From: Dryocola sp051307055
GTDB lineage: Bacteria > Pseudomonadota > Gammaproteobacteria > Enterobacterales > Enterobacteriaceae
DNA length: 64,000 nt
Assembly: GCF_051307055.1 (NCBI RefSeq)
Contig: NZ_CP149994.1
Span: 3,596,001-3,660,000, forward strand
Direction of reading: 5' to 3'
Below the pieces are notes generated by a model. That model ran no database searches. It was not told the DNA's origin and was given only the letters and a program-made list of their open reading frames with translations. Positions 32,894 to 41,410 of this stretch are shown piece after piece. Made by a program: the position numbers and the translations under genes. Numbering within the stretch: the first letter of the stretch is position 1; each line of letters starts with the position of its first letter.

Positions 32894-33295
32894 ATGTTGC
32901 CCAACAGTTTTATGCCGTGGCGCTTTCAGGTTCTGACCATGAAAGACGACAGCGACAGCGCAAGAAATAGCGAGTTGAACGGCCAGGTTCAGGAGAGACT
33001 TTCAGCGCTTGAAAAAACCATACTAAGCGGTAAACATTATGCCGGAGTTGCAAAAAACTCGCTACTGGAAGAAACGGACAAGCATATTAAAGAGCGCCTG
33101 CTGTGCGCCGCAAAAATTGCAACCCTGGCCGCGGTGATCAACGAACTGTGCGAGCAAGAAAAGCTCAGTCCGGCCGATCTGCATATGTTAATAGAGGACA
33201 AAACGTCAGCTATCAGGCTAAAAGAAGAACAGATCTGGCTAAACCAACTTACCCAGGAAAAAAACTGGCCGTTATTTTATTCTTTTGAGGATTAA
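32894..33295 (+). CDS. Hypothetical protein, first gene of a two-gene unit
   Basis: 133 residues from ATG 32894, which has AAAGGA about 10 bp upstream; ATG 32939 (MKDDSDSARNS) is an alternative with a poorer ribosome site. The protein is charged and mostly helical (VQERLSALEKTILSG, KHIKERLLCAAKIATLAAVINELCEQ) with no signal or TM helix. No known domain. The next gene begins 6 bp after the stop, so they form an operon. Both look like cytoplasmic helical partners. Confidence 0.65.
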   Translation: MLPNSFMPWRFQVLTMKDDSDSARNSELNGQVQERLSALEKTILSGKHYAGVAKNSLLEETDKHIKERLLCAAKIATLAAVINELCEQEKLSPADLHMLIEDKTSAIRLKEEQIWLNQLTQEKNWPLFYSFED

Positions 33296-33300
33296 CGGAT

Positions 33301-33687
33301 ATGGCAGAAGAAAAGCAATTCCCGCAGCCGGGAAATAACGTTCAGGACAGTGAAAACGATTTTGAATTTGCCTTAAATGAAAATATCAACGCGCTGGTTC
33401 TTTTGAAGAATGAAAATATTGCCCGATATACTCAGGAAAATACGGATATCACTTCCGCGCTGGTGGATCTTAAGTGGAAAAATCGCCGTGAGATCTATCC
33501 GATGAGAGTTAAGGAAGAAGTTTACGGCGCAGTATTAAGTGAAATTATCGCCAGCCAACCGCGTTTAAAGCAGATGATAATAGCGCGGCTGGAGGCAAAC
33601 TATCAGCAGCTCAGGAAGAACGAGGCGCAGACGTTATCCATTACGCGCGGATTGATTGAAGGGACTTACCGGACGCCAAATTTATAG
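33301..33687 (+). CDS. Hypothetical protein, second gene of a two-gene unit
   Basis: 128 residues, ATG preceded by GAGG at 33287-33290. Acidic N-terminus (NDFEFALNENINALVLLKNENIARY) and a basic helical C-terminus (RLKQMIIARLEANYQQLRKN). No signal peptide, TM helix or known domain. It ends in the stem of a REP-like hairpin shared with the convergent FucR-like gene. Confidence 0.65.
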   Translation: MAEEKQFPQPGNNVQDSENDFEFALNENINALVLLKNENIARYTQENTDITSALVDLKWKNRREIYPMRVKEEVYGAVLSEIIASQPRLKQMIIARLEANYQQLRKNEAQTLSITRGLIEGTYRTPNL

Positions 33688-33712
33688 CGGATAAGCTATC
33701 GCTTACCCGCTA
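33685..33712. terminator. REP-like hairpin overlapping both stop codons of convergent genes
   Basis: TAGCGGATAAGC and GCTTACCCGCTA arms (one mismatch) around TATC. The stops of the hypothetical gene (33687) and the DeoR-type gene (33703) both lie inside it. It lacks T-runs, so termination may need Rho or the structure may protect 3' ends. Confidence 0.55.
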
Positions 33713-34419
33713 TGCAGCGCGGCATCGCTGATAATTGCGGTCACCTCGGCCCTGTCGCCAATTCTGACCTCGCCCGCCCGCTCAAGTTTGCTTTTGTCGA
33801 TTAACAGCAGGGACTGGGCGGCGCGCCGAAGCAGCGTCGTTTTGTATTCCGCATTCCAGCTTCGCGTATCCCATAGCGTGCCGTTCACATCAACCCCTTC
33901 GCAGGAAAAGACGAACAAATCTATATCAATATTTTTAAGCAGCGGGGCCAGCGGCGCATCAATATAACAGGCGTATTTACGCTGCAACATGCCGCCGGTG
34001 CTGACGAGCTGAATATGCTCGCGCTTCGCCAAAAGCTGGCAGATACGCTCGCTATTGGTAAACACGGTAAGAGGAATATCCGGGAGTAAACGGGCCAGAT
34101 ACCAGCAGGTTGAACTGGCGTCCAGGGCTATTACCATGCCTTCGCTTACCCAGGCTAACGCGCGGCGGGCAATAGCAGCTTTACCGTGGAGATGACTTTT
34201 CTGACGCTCGATAAACGGGTCGCCGCTGTCGCCGGTACCACGGCTAATATGCCTGGCTCGCCCGTGCTGGCGGATAAGCTTGCCCTGCTTTTGCAGGTAA
34301 TCCAGATCGCGCCGTACCGTTTCAAGGCTCACTTCCAGCAGGCGCGCCAGCTGCTGCGTGGTCAGGTTTTCGTATTGCTCAAGAAGCTGAATCAGCTCCT
34401 CATGACGTGCGGTTTTCAT
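33703..34419 (-). CDS. DeoR-family regulator, FucR-like
   Basis: 238 residues. The N-terminal DeoR helix-turn-helix (LTTQQLARLLEVSLETVRRDLDYLQ) is followed by a sugar-phosphate sensor domain (ALDASSTCWYLARLLPDIPLTVFTNS, LVSTGGMLQRKY, IDLFVFSCEGVD, AAQSLLLIDKSKLERAGEVRIG). The pattern matches E. coli FucR, the L-fucose operon activator, along the whole length rather than generic DeoR proteins. No fucose genes are nearby, so it is an orphan or controls genes elsewhere. It is divergent from yghA by 224 bp. Confidence 0.8.
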   Translation of the reverse strand: MKTARHEELIQLLEQYENLTTQQLARLLEVSLETVRRDLDYLQKQGKLIRQHGRARHISRGTGDSGDPFIERQKSHLHGKAAIARRALAWVSEGMVIALDASSTCWYLARLLPDIPLTVFTNSERICQLLAKREHIQLVSTGGMLQRKYACYIDAPLAPLLKNIDIDLFVFSCEGVDVNGTLWDTRSWNAEYKTTLLRRAAQSLLLIDKSKLERAGEVRIGDRAEVTAIISDAALHSG

Positions 34420-34643
34420 TCATCCTCCTCTGCATGGCGAACGCGCCGCTTTTACCATAGGGGAATATCAACCGGACGGTAAACGTTTTAATGCCTTGTT
34501 ATCAGCCTGCCTCTAAGTTGAATAGAGCCAGCAAGCCGCCCTCCCTGCGCTGGCCGCCCGCACCAGGAATAAACTGGAACGGTTAGACATTTCAGCAAAA
34601 ACAACCAGGCTTTAAGGATGTGAAACAAAACGGAGAATGACCA

Positions 34644-35540
34644 ATGGCAAATCACCAGTCCGAAATACAGGATCCGCGCAATCAATATCACACCGGCGAG
34701 TATCCGCAGCAGAAACAACCGGCGCCGGGAGTGCAGGCGAAGATGAATCCGGTTCCCGACTGCGGTGAGAGCAGCTATGTCGGCAGCGGGCGACTGAAGG
34801 GGCGCAAAGCGCTGGTAACCGGCGGTGATTCAGGCATTGGCCGTGCAGCCGCCATTGCTTATGCGCGTGAAGGCGCGGACGTTGTGATTAACTATCTTCC
34901 CGCTGAGCAGGAAGATGCCGAGCAGGTGAAGGTTCTGATCGAAGAGGCAGGCCGCAAAGCGGTGCTGATCCCGGGCGATCTGAGCGATGAAAAATTTGCC
35001 CGCTCTCTGGTGCAGCAGGCTATTAAGGAGCTGGGCGGGCTGGATATTCTGGCGCTGGTGGCCGGTAAGCAAACGGCGGTGGAAGAGATTGCCGAACTGA
35101 CCAGCGAGCAGTTCCAGAAGACCTATGCGGTAAACGTTTTTGCGCTCTTCTGGATAACTCAGGAAGCCCTTCCCCATCTGCAGCCCGGCGCGAGCATTAT
35201 CACCACATCGTCAATCCAGGCTTATCAGCCAAGCCCGCATCTGCTGGACTACGCTTCAACCAAGGCTGCAATTCTGAACTATAGCCGTGGGCTGGCCAAA
35301 CAGGTGGCGGAGAAAGGAATTCGCGTAAACGTTGTGGCACCGGGCCCCATCTGGACCGCCCTGCAGATTTCCGGCGGCCAGACCCAGGAGAAGATACCGA
35401 AGTTCGGCCAGCAGACGCCGATGAAACGCGCCGGGCAGCCAGCAGAGCTTGCGCCAGTGTATGTTTATCTGGCAAGCCAGGAATCAAGCTATGTTACTGC
35501 GGAGGTGCACGGCGTGTGCGGCGGGGAACATTTAGGCTAA
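34644..35540 (+). CDS. yghA: YghA, NAD(P)-dependent short-chain oxidoreductase
   Basis: 298 residues against 294 in E. coli. Classical SDR: cofactor loop TGGDSGIGRAAA near residue 58, NAG-equivalent VAGKQ, catalytic Ser in TTSSIQAY and Tyr-x3-Lys in YASTKAAI, then APGPIWTALQ. A long N-terminal extension with EYPQQKQPAPG is typical of the YghA subgroup. E. coli YghA reduces glyoxal and related aldehydes, consistent with nearby yghZ, yqhD and dkgA. Confidence 0.95.
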   Translation: MANHQSEIQDPRNQYHTGEYPQQKQPAPGVQAKMNPVPDCGESSYVGSGRLKGRKALVTGGDSGIGRAAAIAYAREGADVVINYLPAEQEDAEQVKVLIEEAGRKAVLIPGDLSDEKFARSLVQQAIKELGGLDILALVAGKQTAVEEIAELTSEQFQKTYAVNVFALFWITQEALPHLQPGASIITTSSIQAYQPSPHLLDYASTKAAILNYSRGLAKQVAEKGIRVNVVAPGPIWTALQISGGQTQEKIPKFGQQTPMKRAGQPAELAPVYVYLASQESSYVTAEVHGVCGGEHLG

Positions 35541-35543
35541 AAA

Positions 35544-35571
35544 AAATGGCGTGGTTGCTACCACGCCATTT
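35544..35571. terminator. Bidirectional terminator between yghA and exbD
   Basis: AATGGCGTGG and CCACGCCATT arms with A-run before and TTTT after, between convergent genes. Confidence 0.88.
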
Positions 35572-35588
35572 TATTGTGCACCACGGTT

Positions 35589-36014
35589 TTACCGGGCTTT
35601 GGTGACTTCCTGTCCTACCAGCCCAATCTTCAGATATCCTGCCTGATGCAGCGTATCCATCACGTTCATCATCGTCTCGTAATCAACCGTTTTATCCGCG
35701 CGGAAGAAGATAGTGGTCTCTTTCTTACCCTCGGTGGCGGCGGTAAGCACGTTGATCATGTTTTCTTTCGTCACTTCTTCATTGCCTACAAACATGGTGT
35801 TATCGGCTTTAACGGAGAGATAAACAGGCTTTTCCGGGCGCGGCTGCGGCTGGCTGGAAGAGGCCGGAAGATTCACCTTCACGTCCACGGTCGCCAGCGG
35901 CGCGGCCACCATAAAGATGATCAGCAGAACCAGCATTACGTCGATAAAAGGCGTAACGTTGATTTCATGCATTTCACCGTTATCGTCGAGATTTTCGTTA
36001 AGACGCATCGCCAT
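35589..36014 (-). CDS. exbD: ExbD, TonB-system proton channel subunit
   Basis: 141 residues, the E. coli length. One TM helix (about residues 22-43) carries the essential Asp25 in INVTPFIDVMLVLL, and a periplasmic domain ends LKIGLVGQE. With ExbB it converts the proton gradient into TonB motion that powers siderophore and vitamin B12 uptake. It follows exbB by 6 bp in one operon. Confidence 0.97.
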   Translation of the reverse strand: MAMRLNENLDDNGEMHEINVTPFIDVMLVLLIIFMVAAPLATVDVKVNLPASSSQPQPRPEKPVYLSVKADNTMFVGNEEVTKENMINVLTAATEGKKETTIFFRADKTVDYETMMNVMDTLHQAGYLKIGLVGQEVTKAR

Positions 36015-36020
36015 TGGGGA

Positions 36021-36755
36021 TCAACCTACACGCAGTTTCTGAGCCGGACGAACAGGACGCGCCTGCGAGCTGGCTTCAAGATCCAGATCGCGGCTTTGCA
36101 GCAGCAGAACCTGTGCCGCGACGTCGCCCAGGGACGCTTTGTGACCGCCAATCATCCGCGCAAAAATGTTATAGATAACCACCGCAGGGATAGCCGCAAT
36201 CAGGCCAATCGCCGTCGCCAGCAGGGCTTCTGCAATGCCGGGCGCCACGACCGCAAGGTTCGTCGTTTGCGTCTGCGCAATGCCGATAAAGCTGTTCATG
36301 ATGCCCCATACCGTACCAAACAGGCCGACGAACGGGGAGATTGCGCCGATGGTGGCGAGGAAACCGTTGCCGCGGCCCATATGACGGCCAAAGGCGGCGA
36401 CGCGGCGTTCAAGGCGGAACCCCGTACGCTCTTTAATACCTTCGTTATCTTCGCTTCCTGCGGAAAGCTCCAGTTCATTGCGGGCTTCGTTAATTAACAC
36501 CGTGCTGAGGCTTTTAGGACCGAAAGCCGCTGCCGTTTCGCAGGCTTCATCCAGCGAGCGAGCGTTTGCTAACTGCTGCTGTTCACGCTTGATGCGGCGC
36601 TTTTGCGACAACAGCTCAACGCTTTTGCTAAAGAAGATGGCCCAGGTAACGACGGAGGCCAGAATCAGGCCGATCATCACAATTTTTACCACGATGTCGG
36701 CATGCTGATACATACCCCAGACGGAGAGATCCGTCTGCATCAAATTATTCGTCAC
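36021..36755 (-). CDS. exbB: ExbB, TonB-system proton channel subunit
   Basis: 244 residues from a GTG start at 36755 (VTNNLMQTDLSVWGMYQHADIV), the exact E. coli length; GGAG lies 7 bp upstream. The longer frame to 36806 has no support. Three TM helices: near residues 16-39, 128-155 (ATIGAISPFVGLFGTVWGIM) and 162-194 (VVAPGIAEALLATAIGLI). It forms the pentameric part of the TonB motor. A Fur-like box overlaps the upstream region, as expected for iron control. Confidence 0.96.
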   Translation of the reverse strand: MTNNLMQTDLSVWGMYQHADIVVKIVMIGLILASVVTWAIFFSKSVELLSQKRRIKREQQQLANARSLDEACETAAAFGPKSLSTVLINEARNELELSAGSEDNEGIKERTGFRLERRVAAFGRHMGRGNGFLATIGAISPFVGLFGTVWGIMNSFIGIAQTQTTNLAVVAPGIAEALLATAIGLIAAIPAVVIYNIFARMIGGHKASLGDVAAQVLLLQSRDLDLEASSQARPVRPAQKLRVG

Positions 36756-36820
36756 TCTTACTCTCCACCGCGAAAATAATACAAAATCTGAGCATAATAA
36801 TATCAAAACGGCATCGAATT

Positions 36821-36839
36821 GATAGTAGTTCTCATTAGT
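36821..36839. promoter_or_regulatory. Fur-box-like site upstream of exbB
   Basis: GATAGTAGTTCTCATTAGT matches the 19-bp Fur consensus at 12 positions and lies 66 bp before the exbB GTG, where iron repression is expected from E. coli. Confidence 0.6.
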
Positions 36840-36979
36840 ATTTACAGAGTGCCTGAAATTGTCTATTCATTCCTTGCGTTTACGCAGTAAAAGCAGGCGA
36901 CCGCCGGATTTTCAGCTTTTTTTGCCAACCTCCGGAAACGGCATAAGGCATGCCGTGTAAACCATGATAAGTTATGTTT

Positions 36980-36995
36980 AGACATCCAGAAGGTT
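36980..36995 (+). promoter_or_regulatory. Tandem MetJ boxes upstream of metC
   Basis: AGACATCC followed by AGAAGGTT: two adjacent 8-bp boxes with 6/8 and 5/8 matches to AGACGTCT, ending 16 bp before the metC ATG. It is the expected place for MetJ-SAM repression. Confidence 0.7.
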
Positions 36996-37011
36996 AAACG
37001 GAGTAGCAGAA

Positions 37012-38199
37012 ATGGCAGCGAAGCACATTGAAACGGCGCTGATAAATGCCGGACGCGATAAAAAATTTACCCAGGGCTCGGTCAACAGCGTCGTTCAGCG
37101 CGCTTCATCTTTGGTCTTTGAAACGGTGGAAGCCAAAAGGCAGGCCACGGCTAACCGGGCAAAGGGCGAGTTATTTTACGGGCGTCGCGGCACCCTCACC
37201 CATTTTTCTTTGCAGGAAGCGATGTGCGAGCTGGAAGGCGGCGCAGGCTGTGCGCTCTACCCTTGCGGCGCCGCCGCCGTGGCGAACGCTATTCTGGCCT
37301 TTGTGGAACAGGGCGATAACGTGCTGATGACCGGCACGGCCTACGAACCAAGCCAGGATTTCTGCACTAAAATCCTCGCCAGGCTTGGCGTGACTACTAC
37401 CTGGTTCGACCCTTTAGCTGGTGCGGGCATCGCGGATCTGGTGCAGCCTGATACCAAAGTCGTTTTCCTTGAGTCCCCCGGTTCCATCACTATGGAAGTT
37501 CACGACATACCGGCGATAGTGAAGGCGGTTCGCGGCGTGGCGCCTGAAGCTGTCATCATGATAGATAACACCTGGGCGGCGGGCATCTTATTTAAAGCGC
37601 TGGATTTCGGTATCGATATCTCTATTCAGGCGGGCACCAAATACCTGATAGGGCATTCCGACGCGATGGTCGGCACCGCGGTTTCCAATGCGCGCTGCTG
37701 GGATCGGCTGCGTGAGAATTCCTATCTCATGGGCCAGATGCTGGACGCCGACACCGCTTATATGACCAGTCGAGGATTACGCACCCTGAGCGTGCGTTTA
37801 CGTCAGCATCAGGAAAGCAGTTTAAATATCGCCGAATGGCTGGCGGCACATCCGTTGGTAGAACGCGTGAATCATCCGGCGCTCCCCGGCAGCAAAGGCC
37901 ATGAATTCTGGAAACGCGACTTTACAGGCAGCAGCGGATTATTCTCCTTCGTGCTGAAACAGCGCTTAAATGACGAACAGCTTCAGCGCTACCTCAACCA
38001 TTTCCAGTATTTCAGCATGGCCTATTCCTGGGGCGGTTATGAATCGCTTATCCTTGCCAACCAGCCGGAGGAATTAGCGGAAATTCGCCCGGCGGGCGGT
38101 ATTGATTTTTCAGGAACCTTAGTACGCGTCCATATCGGGCTGGAAAATGTAGAGGATCTGCGGGCCGATCTTGAAGCAGGTTTCCGGCGCATCGCCTGA
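37012..38199 (+). CDS. metC: MetC, cystathionine beta-lyase
   Basis: 395 residues. It cleaves cystathionine to homocysteine, pyruvate and ammonia in methionine synthesis. Cys/Met-metabolism PLP family: YGRRGTLTHFSLQEAM, YPCGAAAVANAIL, DNTWAAG, and the PLP lysine in IQAGTKYLIGHSD near residue 210. C-terminal SWGGYESL contacts substrate. Divergent from exbB, with MetJ boxes in its promoter. Confidence 0.97.
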   Translation: MAAKHIETALINAGRDKKFTQGSVNSVVQRASSLVFETVEAKRQATANRAKGELFYGRRGTLTHFSLQEAMCELEGGAGCALYPCGAAAVANAILAFVEQGDNVLMTGTAYEPSQDFCTKILARLGVTTTWFDPLAGAGIADLVQPDTKVVFLESPGSITMEVHDIPAIVKAVRGVAPEAVIMIDNTWAAGILFKALDFGIDISIQAGTKYLIGHSDAMVGTAVSNARCWDRLRENSYLMGQMLDADTAYMTSRGLRTLSVRLRQHQESSLNIAEWLAAHPLVERVNHPALPGSKGHEFWKRDFTGSSGLFSFVLKQRLNDEQLQRYLNHFQYFSMAYSWGGYESLILANQPEELAEIRPAGGIDFSGTLVRVHIGLENVEDLRADLEAGFRRIA

Positions 38200-38361
38200 A
38201 TTTGCCGGATCTGGAGAGCAAAACGGACAAGAATTCGTTTGCCGCTGTGATTTGTTGAGCCCGCGATCAAGGTGCTACGGGCTTTTTAGCGTTACACTGT
38301 ATTTAAAATAAGGTGCGTCTTACTTCAGACGCGCTGTCTAAGCGGTTCCACAGGATTTTCC

Positions 38362-39021
38362 ATGGCTGTAATACAAAATATCGTCCAGGCGCTTTGGCAA
38401 CATGACTTTGCCGCCCTGGCAGACCCTCATGTGATTAATGTTGTCTATTGCGTCATGTTTGCGACGCTGTTTCTGGAAAATGGGCTGCTGCCGGCGTCGT
38501 TTCTGCCCGGAGACAGCCTGCTACTGCTGGCGGGCGCGCTGGTGGCCAAAGGGGTAATGGATTTCGTCCCGACAATGATGATTCTCACCACGGCTGCAAG
38601 CCTCGGCTGCTGGCTGAGCTATTTGCAGGGCCGCTGGCTGGGAAACACCAGGACGGTAAGAAACTGGCTGGGACAGCTGCCCGTCCAGTATCACCACAGA
38701 GCTACCCATATGTTCGACAAACACGGGCTGCTGGCGCTGCTCGCCGGACGTTTCCTGGCGTTTGTACGTACCCTGCTGCCAACCATGGCGGGCATTTCCG
38801 GTCTCAGCAATCGCCGTTTCCAGTTCTTCAACTGGCTGAGCGCGCTGCTGTGGGTTGGCGTGGTGACCAGCTTCGGCTATGCGCTAAGCATGATTCCATT
38901 TGTGAAGCGCCATGAAGATCAGGTGATGACCTTCCTGATGATCCTGCCCGTCGTTCTGCTGGTTGCCGGTTTGATCGGCACGCTGTTCGTGGTGCTCAAA
39001 AAAAAAGTTAGGCTCGCGTAA
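38362..39021 (+). CDS. yghB: YghB, DedA-family inner membrane protein
   Basis: 219 residues as in E. coli. Hydrophobic helices and the DedA motifs LENGLLPASFLPGDSLLLLAG, LGCWLSYLQGRWLG and AGRFLAFVRTLLPTMAG are present; Glu and Asp in the first motif and the Arg pair in the second are the functional residues in this family. YghB and its paralogue YqjA support division, membrane potential and envelope stability, and DedA proteins are now linked to lipid flipping. Confidence 0.96.
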   Translation: MAVIQNIVQALWQHDFAALADPHVINVVYCVMFATLFLENGLLPASFLPGDSLLLLAGALVAKGVMDFVPTMMILTTAASLGCWLSYLQGRWLGNTRTVRNWLGQLPVQYHHRATHMFDKHGLLALLAGRFLAFVRTLLPTMAGISGLSNRRFQFFNWLSALLWVGVVTSFGYALSMIPFVKRHEDQVMTFLMILPVVLLVAGLIGTLFVVLKKKVRLA

Positions 39022-39032
39022 ATAGTTTCCCG

Positions 39033-39058
39033 ACCCCGGCCATGCTTGCCGGGGTTTT
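39033..39058. terminator. Terminator between convergent yghB and yqhC
   Basis: ACCCCGGC and GCCGGGGT arms around CATGCTT, followed by TTTTTA, 12 bp after yghB. Confidence 0.9.
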
Positions 39059-39948
39059 TACATCGTGCGCATACGCGCCACATCCTCACCCGGCGTTACG
39101 CCGAAATAGCGCTTAAACTCGCGGCTAAACTGCGATGCGCTTTCATATCCCACTCGCACCGCCGCGGCGCTGGCTTTTAGTCCGTCATGCAAAATCAGCA
39201 TGCGCGCCTTGTGCAGCCGATAGCTTTTCAGGTATTGCAGCGGCGAAGTGCTGGTTACCGATTTAAAATTATGGTGAAACGCCGAGACGCTCATGTTTGC
39301 CTCAGCGGCAAGCTGGTCAACGGACAGGTTCTCGGTGTACTGGGTTTCGATACGTCGAAGCACGCGGCTTATCAGGCTGAAGTGCGTCTGACGGCTGACC
39401 AGCGCCAGCAGCGCCCCGCCTCGCGGTCCGGTGAGAATATGGTAGAGAATTTCACGGATAATCTGCCTGCCAAGTATACGCGCATCCAGCGGACGCTCGA
39501 GCACATCTAACAGGCGCTCCGCCGCACAAAGAATCTCCTCCGACAGCTCGGCTGAGTTAATCCCCGTAGAACAGGCCTGCGGATGGAAGCGATCGTCCTC
39601 GCCGATATCCATCAGCAGATCCTGAAGCTGCAGAATATCGATATTTATGCCCACGCCCGCCAGCGGCACCTCCGGCGTGGCGAAAGTTTCACATTCGAAG
39701 GGTAAAGGCACGGTGAGCAGAAGATATTCGTTGGCGTCGTAGCGAAACACGCGATCGTTGATATAGCCCGTTTTATGCCCGGAAAAGAGAATCACTATTC
39801 CTGGCTCGTACATTACCGGCGTTCGGGCATTGGGCTTTGTACCGTACAGCAGGCGCACGCCAGGAATTGCCTGCAGCGCGCTATTTTCATTTTTTATCAA
39901 ATGATTAATCTTCTGCGTCAGCTGCTGGCAAATCGTTTTCCGGTTCAT
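39058..39948 (-). CDS. yqhC: YqhC, AraC-family activator of yqhD-dkgA
   Basis: 296 residues. An N-terminal AraC_N effector domain (GIVILFSGHKTGYI, LTVPLPFECE) precedes two C-terminal helix-turn-helix motifs (LSVDQLAAEANMSVSAFHHNFK and AAAVRVGYESASQFSREFKRYFG). In E. coli YqhC senses reactive aldehydes and activates the divergent yqhD-dkgA operon; the same arrangement is kept here, with 193 bp between the divergent starts. Confidence 0.95.
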   Translation of the reverse strand: MNRKTICQQLTQKINHLIKNENSALQAIPGVRLLYGTKPNARTPVMYEPGIVILFSGHKTGYINDRVFRYDANEYLLLTVPLPFECETFATPEVPLAGVGINIDILQLQDLLMDIGEDDRFHPQACSTGINSAELSEEILCAAERLLDVLERPLDARILGRQIIREILYHILTGPRGGALLALVSRQTHFSLISRVLRRIETQYTENLSVDQLAAEANMSVSAFHHNFKSVTSTSPLQYLKSYRLHKARMLILHDGLKASAAAVRVGYESASQFSREFKRYFGVTPGEDVARMRTM

Positions 39949-40141
39949 CTATATCCGCTCCACAAGGCTTTTTTGACTATATCAGTGTGCGATGAATCGC
40001 TTTTTTTCTCCAGTCCTCTGGAGGATTAGGCAAGACAAAGGCAGGAATATGCATTGAGAGATAACGCCCGTGGGCCGACAATGAACGCCATCAAAAAGCG
40101 ACAAGCCAACTCTGTTTCACCCACCTGACGGGAACCTGATA

Positions 40142-41305
40142 ATGAATAACTTTAATCTGCATACTCCAACCCGCATCCTGTTCGGTAAAGGCGCAATCGC
40201 CGAATTACGCGACCAGATCCCTGCGAAAGCCCGCGTGCTTATCACCTACGGCGGCGGCAGCGTGAAGAAAAACGGCGTGCTGGATCAGGTTTACAGCGCG
40301 CTGGAAGGTCTGGACGTGCTGGAGTTCAGCGGCATCGAGCCAAATCCAACCTACGAAACGCTGATGAAAGCGGTCGAAGTGGTGCGTAAAGAGAACGTGA
40401 CTTTCCTGCTGGCGGTCGGCGGTGGCTCCGTTCTGGACGGCACCAAATTCATCGCCGCTGCGGCGAACTATCCGCAGGAAAACGATCCGTGGAATATCCT
40501 GCTGACTCGCGGCGATGACGTTGAAAGCGCCATCCCGATGGGCTCCGTGCTGACGCTGCCGGCAACTGGTTCTGAATCAAATAAGGGCGCCGTGGTTTCT
40601 CGCCGTGCTACCGGTGACAAACAGGCATTTATGTCTGAGCACGTTCAGCCCGTCTTCGCTGTTCTCGATCCGGTTTACACCTATACCCTGCCTCCGCGTC
40701 AGGTTGCAAACGGCGTAGTGGATGCCTTCGTGCACACCGTTGAGCAGTACATCACTTACCCGGTAAACGCAAAAGTCCAGGACCGCTTTGCAGAAGGCAT
40801 CTTATTAACGCTGATCGAAGACGGTCCGATTGCGCTGAAGGAGCCAGAGAACTACGACGTGCGGGCCAACGTAATGTGGGCCGCCACCATGGCGCTGAAC
40901 GGTCTGATTGGGGCTGGCGTACCGCAGGACTGGGCAACGCATATGCTGGGCCACGAGTTGACCGCGATGCACGGCCTGGATCACGCGCAAACGCTGGCGG
41001 TTGTGTTACCTTCCCTGCTGAACGAAAAACGTGCGGAGAAACACGCCAAACTGCTGCAGTACGCACAACGCGTCTGGAATATCACCAGCGGTAGCGAAGA
41101 AGAGCGTATTGATGCCGCCATCGAGGCAACGCGTCATTTCTTCGAGCAAATGGGCGCGCCGACTCGTCTTTCCGCTTACGATCTGGACGGCAGCACTATC
41201 CCTGCGCTGCTGGCCAAACTTGAAGAGAAAGGCATGACGCAGCTCGGCGAGAACCAGGACATTACGCTGGATGTAAGCCGTCGCATCTACGAAGCGGCGC
41301 GCTAA
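40142..41305 (+). CDS. yqhD: YqhD, NADPH-dependent aldehyde reductase (iron/zinc alcohol dehydrogenase)
   Basis: 387 residues. Group III ADH fold: N-terminal Rossmann part with TYGGGSVKKNG and AVGGGSVLDGTKFIAA, then metal ligands in VVDAFVHTVEQY (Asp and His), and the two His of HMLGHELTAMHGLDHAQ. It reduces acrolein, malondialdehyde, methylglyoxal and short aldehydes with NADPH. It is the first gene of the YqhC-controlled unit. Confidence 0.97.
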   Translation: MNNFNLHTPTRILFGKGAIAELRDQIPAKARVLITYGGGSVKKNGVLDQVYSALEGLDVLEFSGIEPNPTYETLMKAVEVVRKENVTFLLAVGGGSVLDGTKFIAAAANYPQENDPWNILLTRGDDVESAIPMGSVLTLPATGSESNKGAVVSRRATGDKQAFMSEHVQPVFAVLDPVYTYTLPPRQVANGVVDAFVHTVEQYITYPVNAKVQDRFAEGILLTLIEDGPIALKEPENYDVRANVMWAATMALNGLIGAGVPQDWATHMLGHELTAMHGLDHAQTLAVVLPSLLNEKRAEKHAKLLQYAQRVWNITSGSEEERIDAAIEATRHFFEQMGAPTRLSAYDLDGSTIPALLAKLEEKGMTQLGENQDITLDVSRRIYEAAR

Positions 41306-41366
41306 GTAATTTAGCCATTTGGTTTTCGTTTTCGGGTATTTGGTCCAGACTTAAATGCAATTGTTA

Positions 41367-41387
41367 CACCGGGGCCTGGCCCCGGTG
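41367..41387 (+). terminator. GC hairpin between yqhD and dkgA
   Basis: CACCGGGGCC and GGCCCCGGTG arms almost touch (1-nt centre). No T-run follows, so it may act as an mRNA stabiliser or partial terminator that sets the yqhD:dkgA ratio. Confidence 0.45.
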
Positions 41388-41410
41388 CATCGCTCATTAA
41401 GGAGAAACGC

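Noticed and set aside
35574..36497. 307-codon frame on the plus strand
   Set aside because: It is antisense to exbD and exbB, which are certain by full-length family match.
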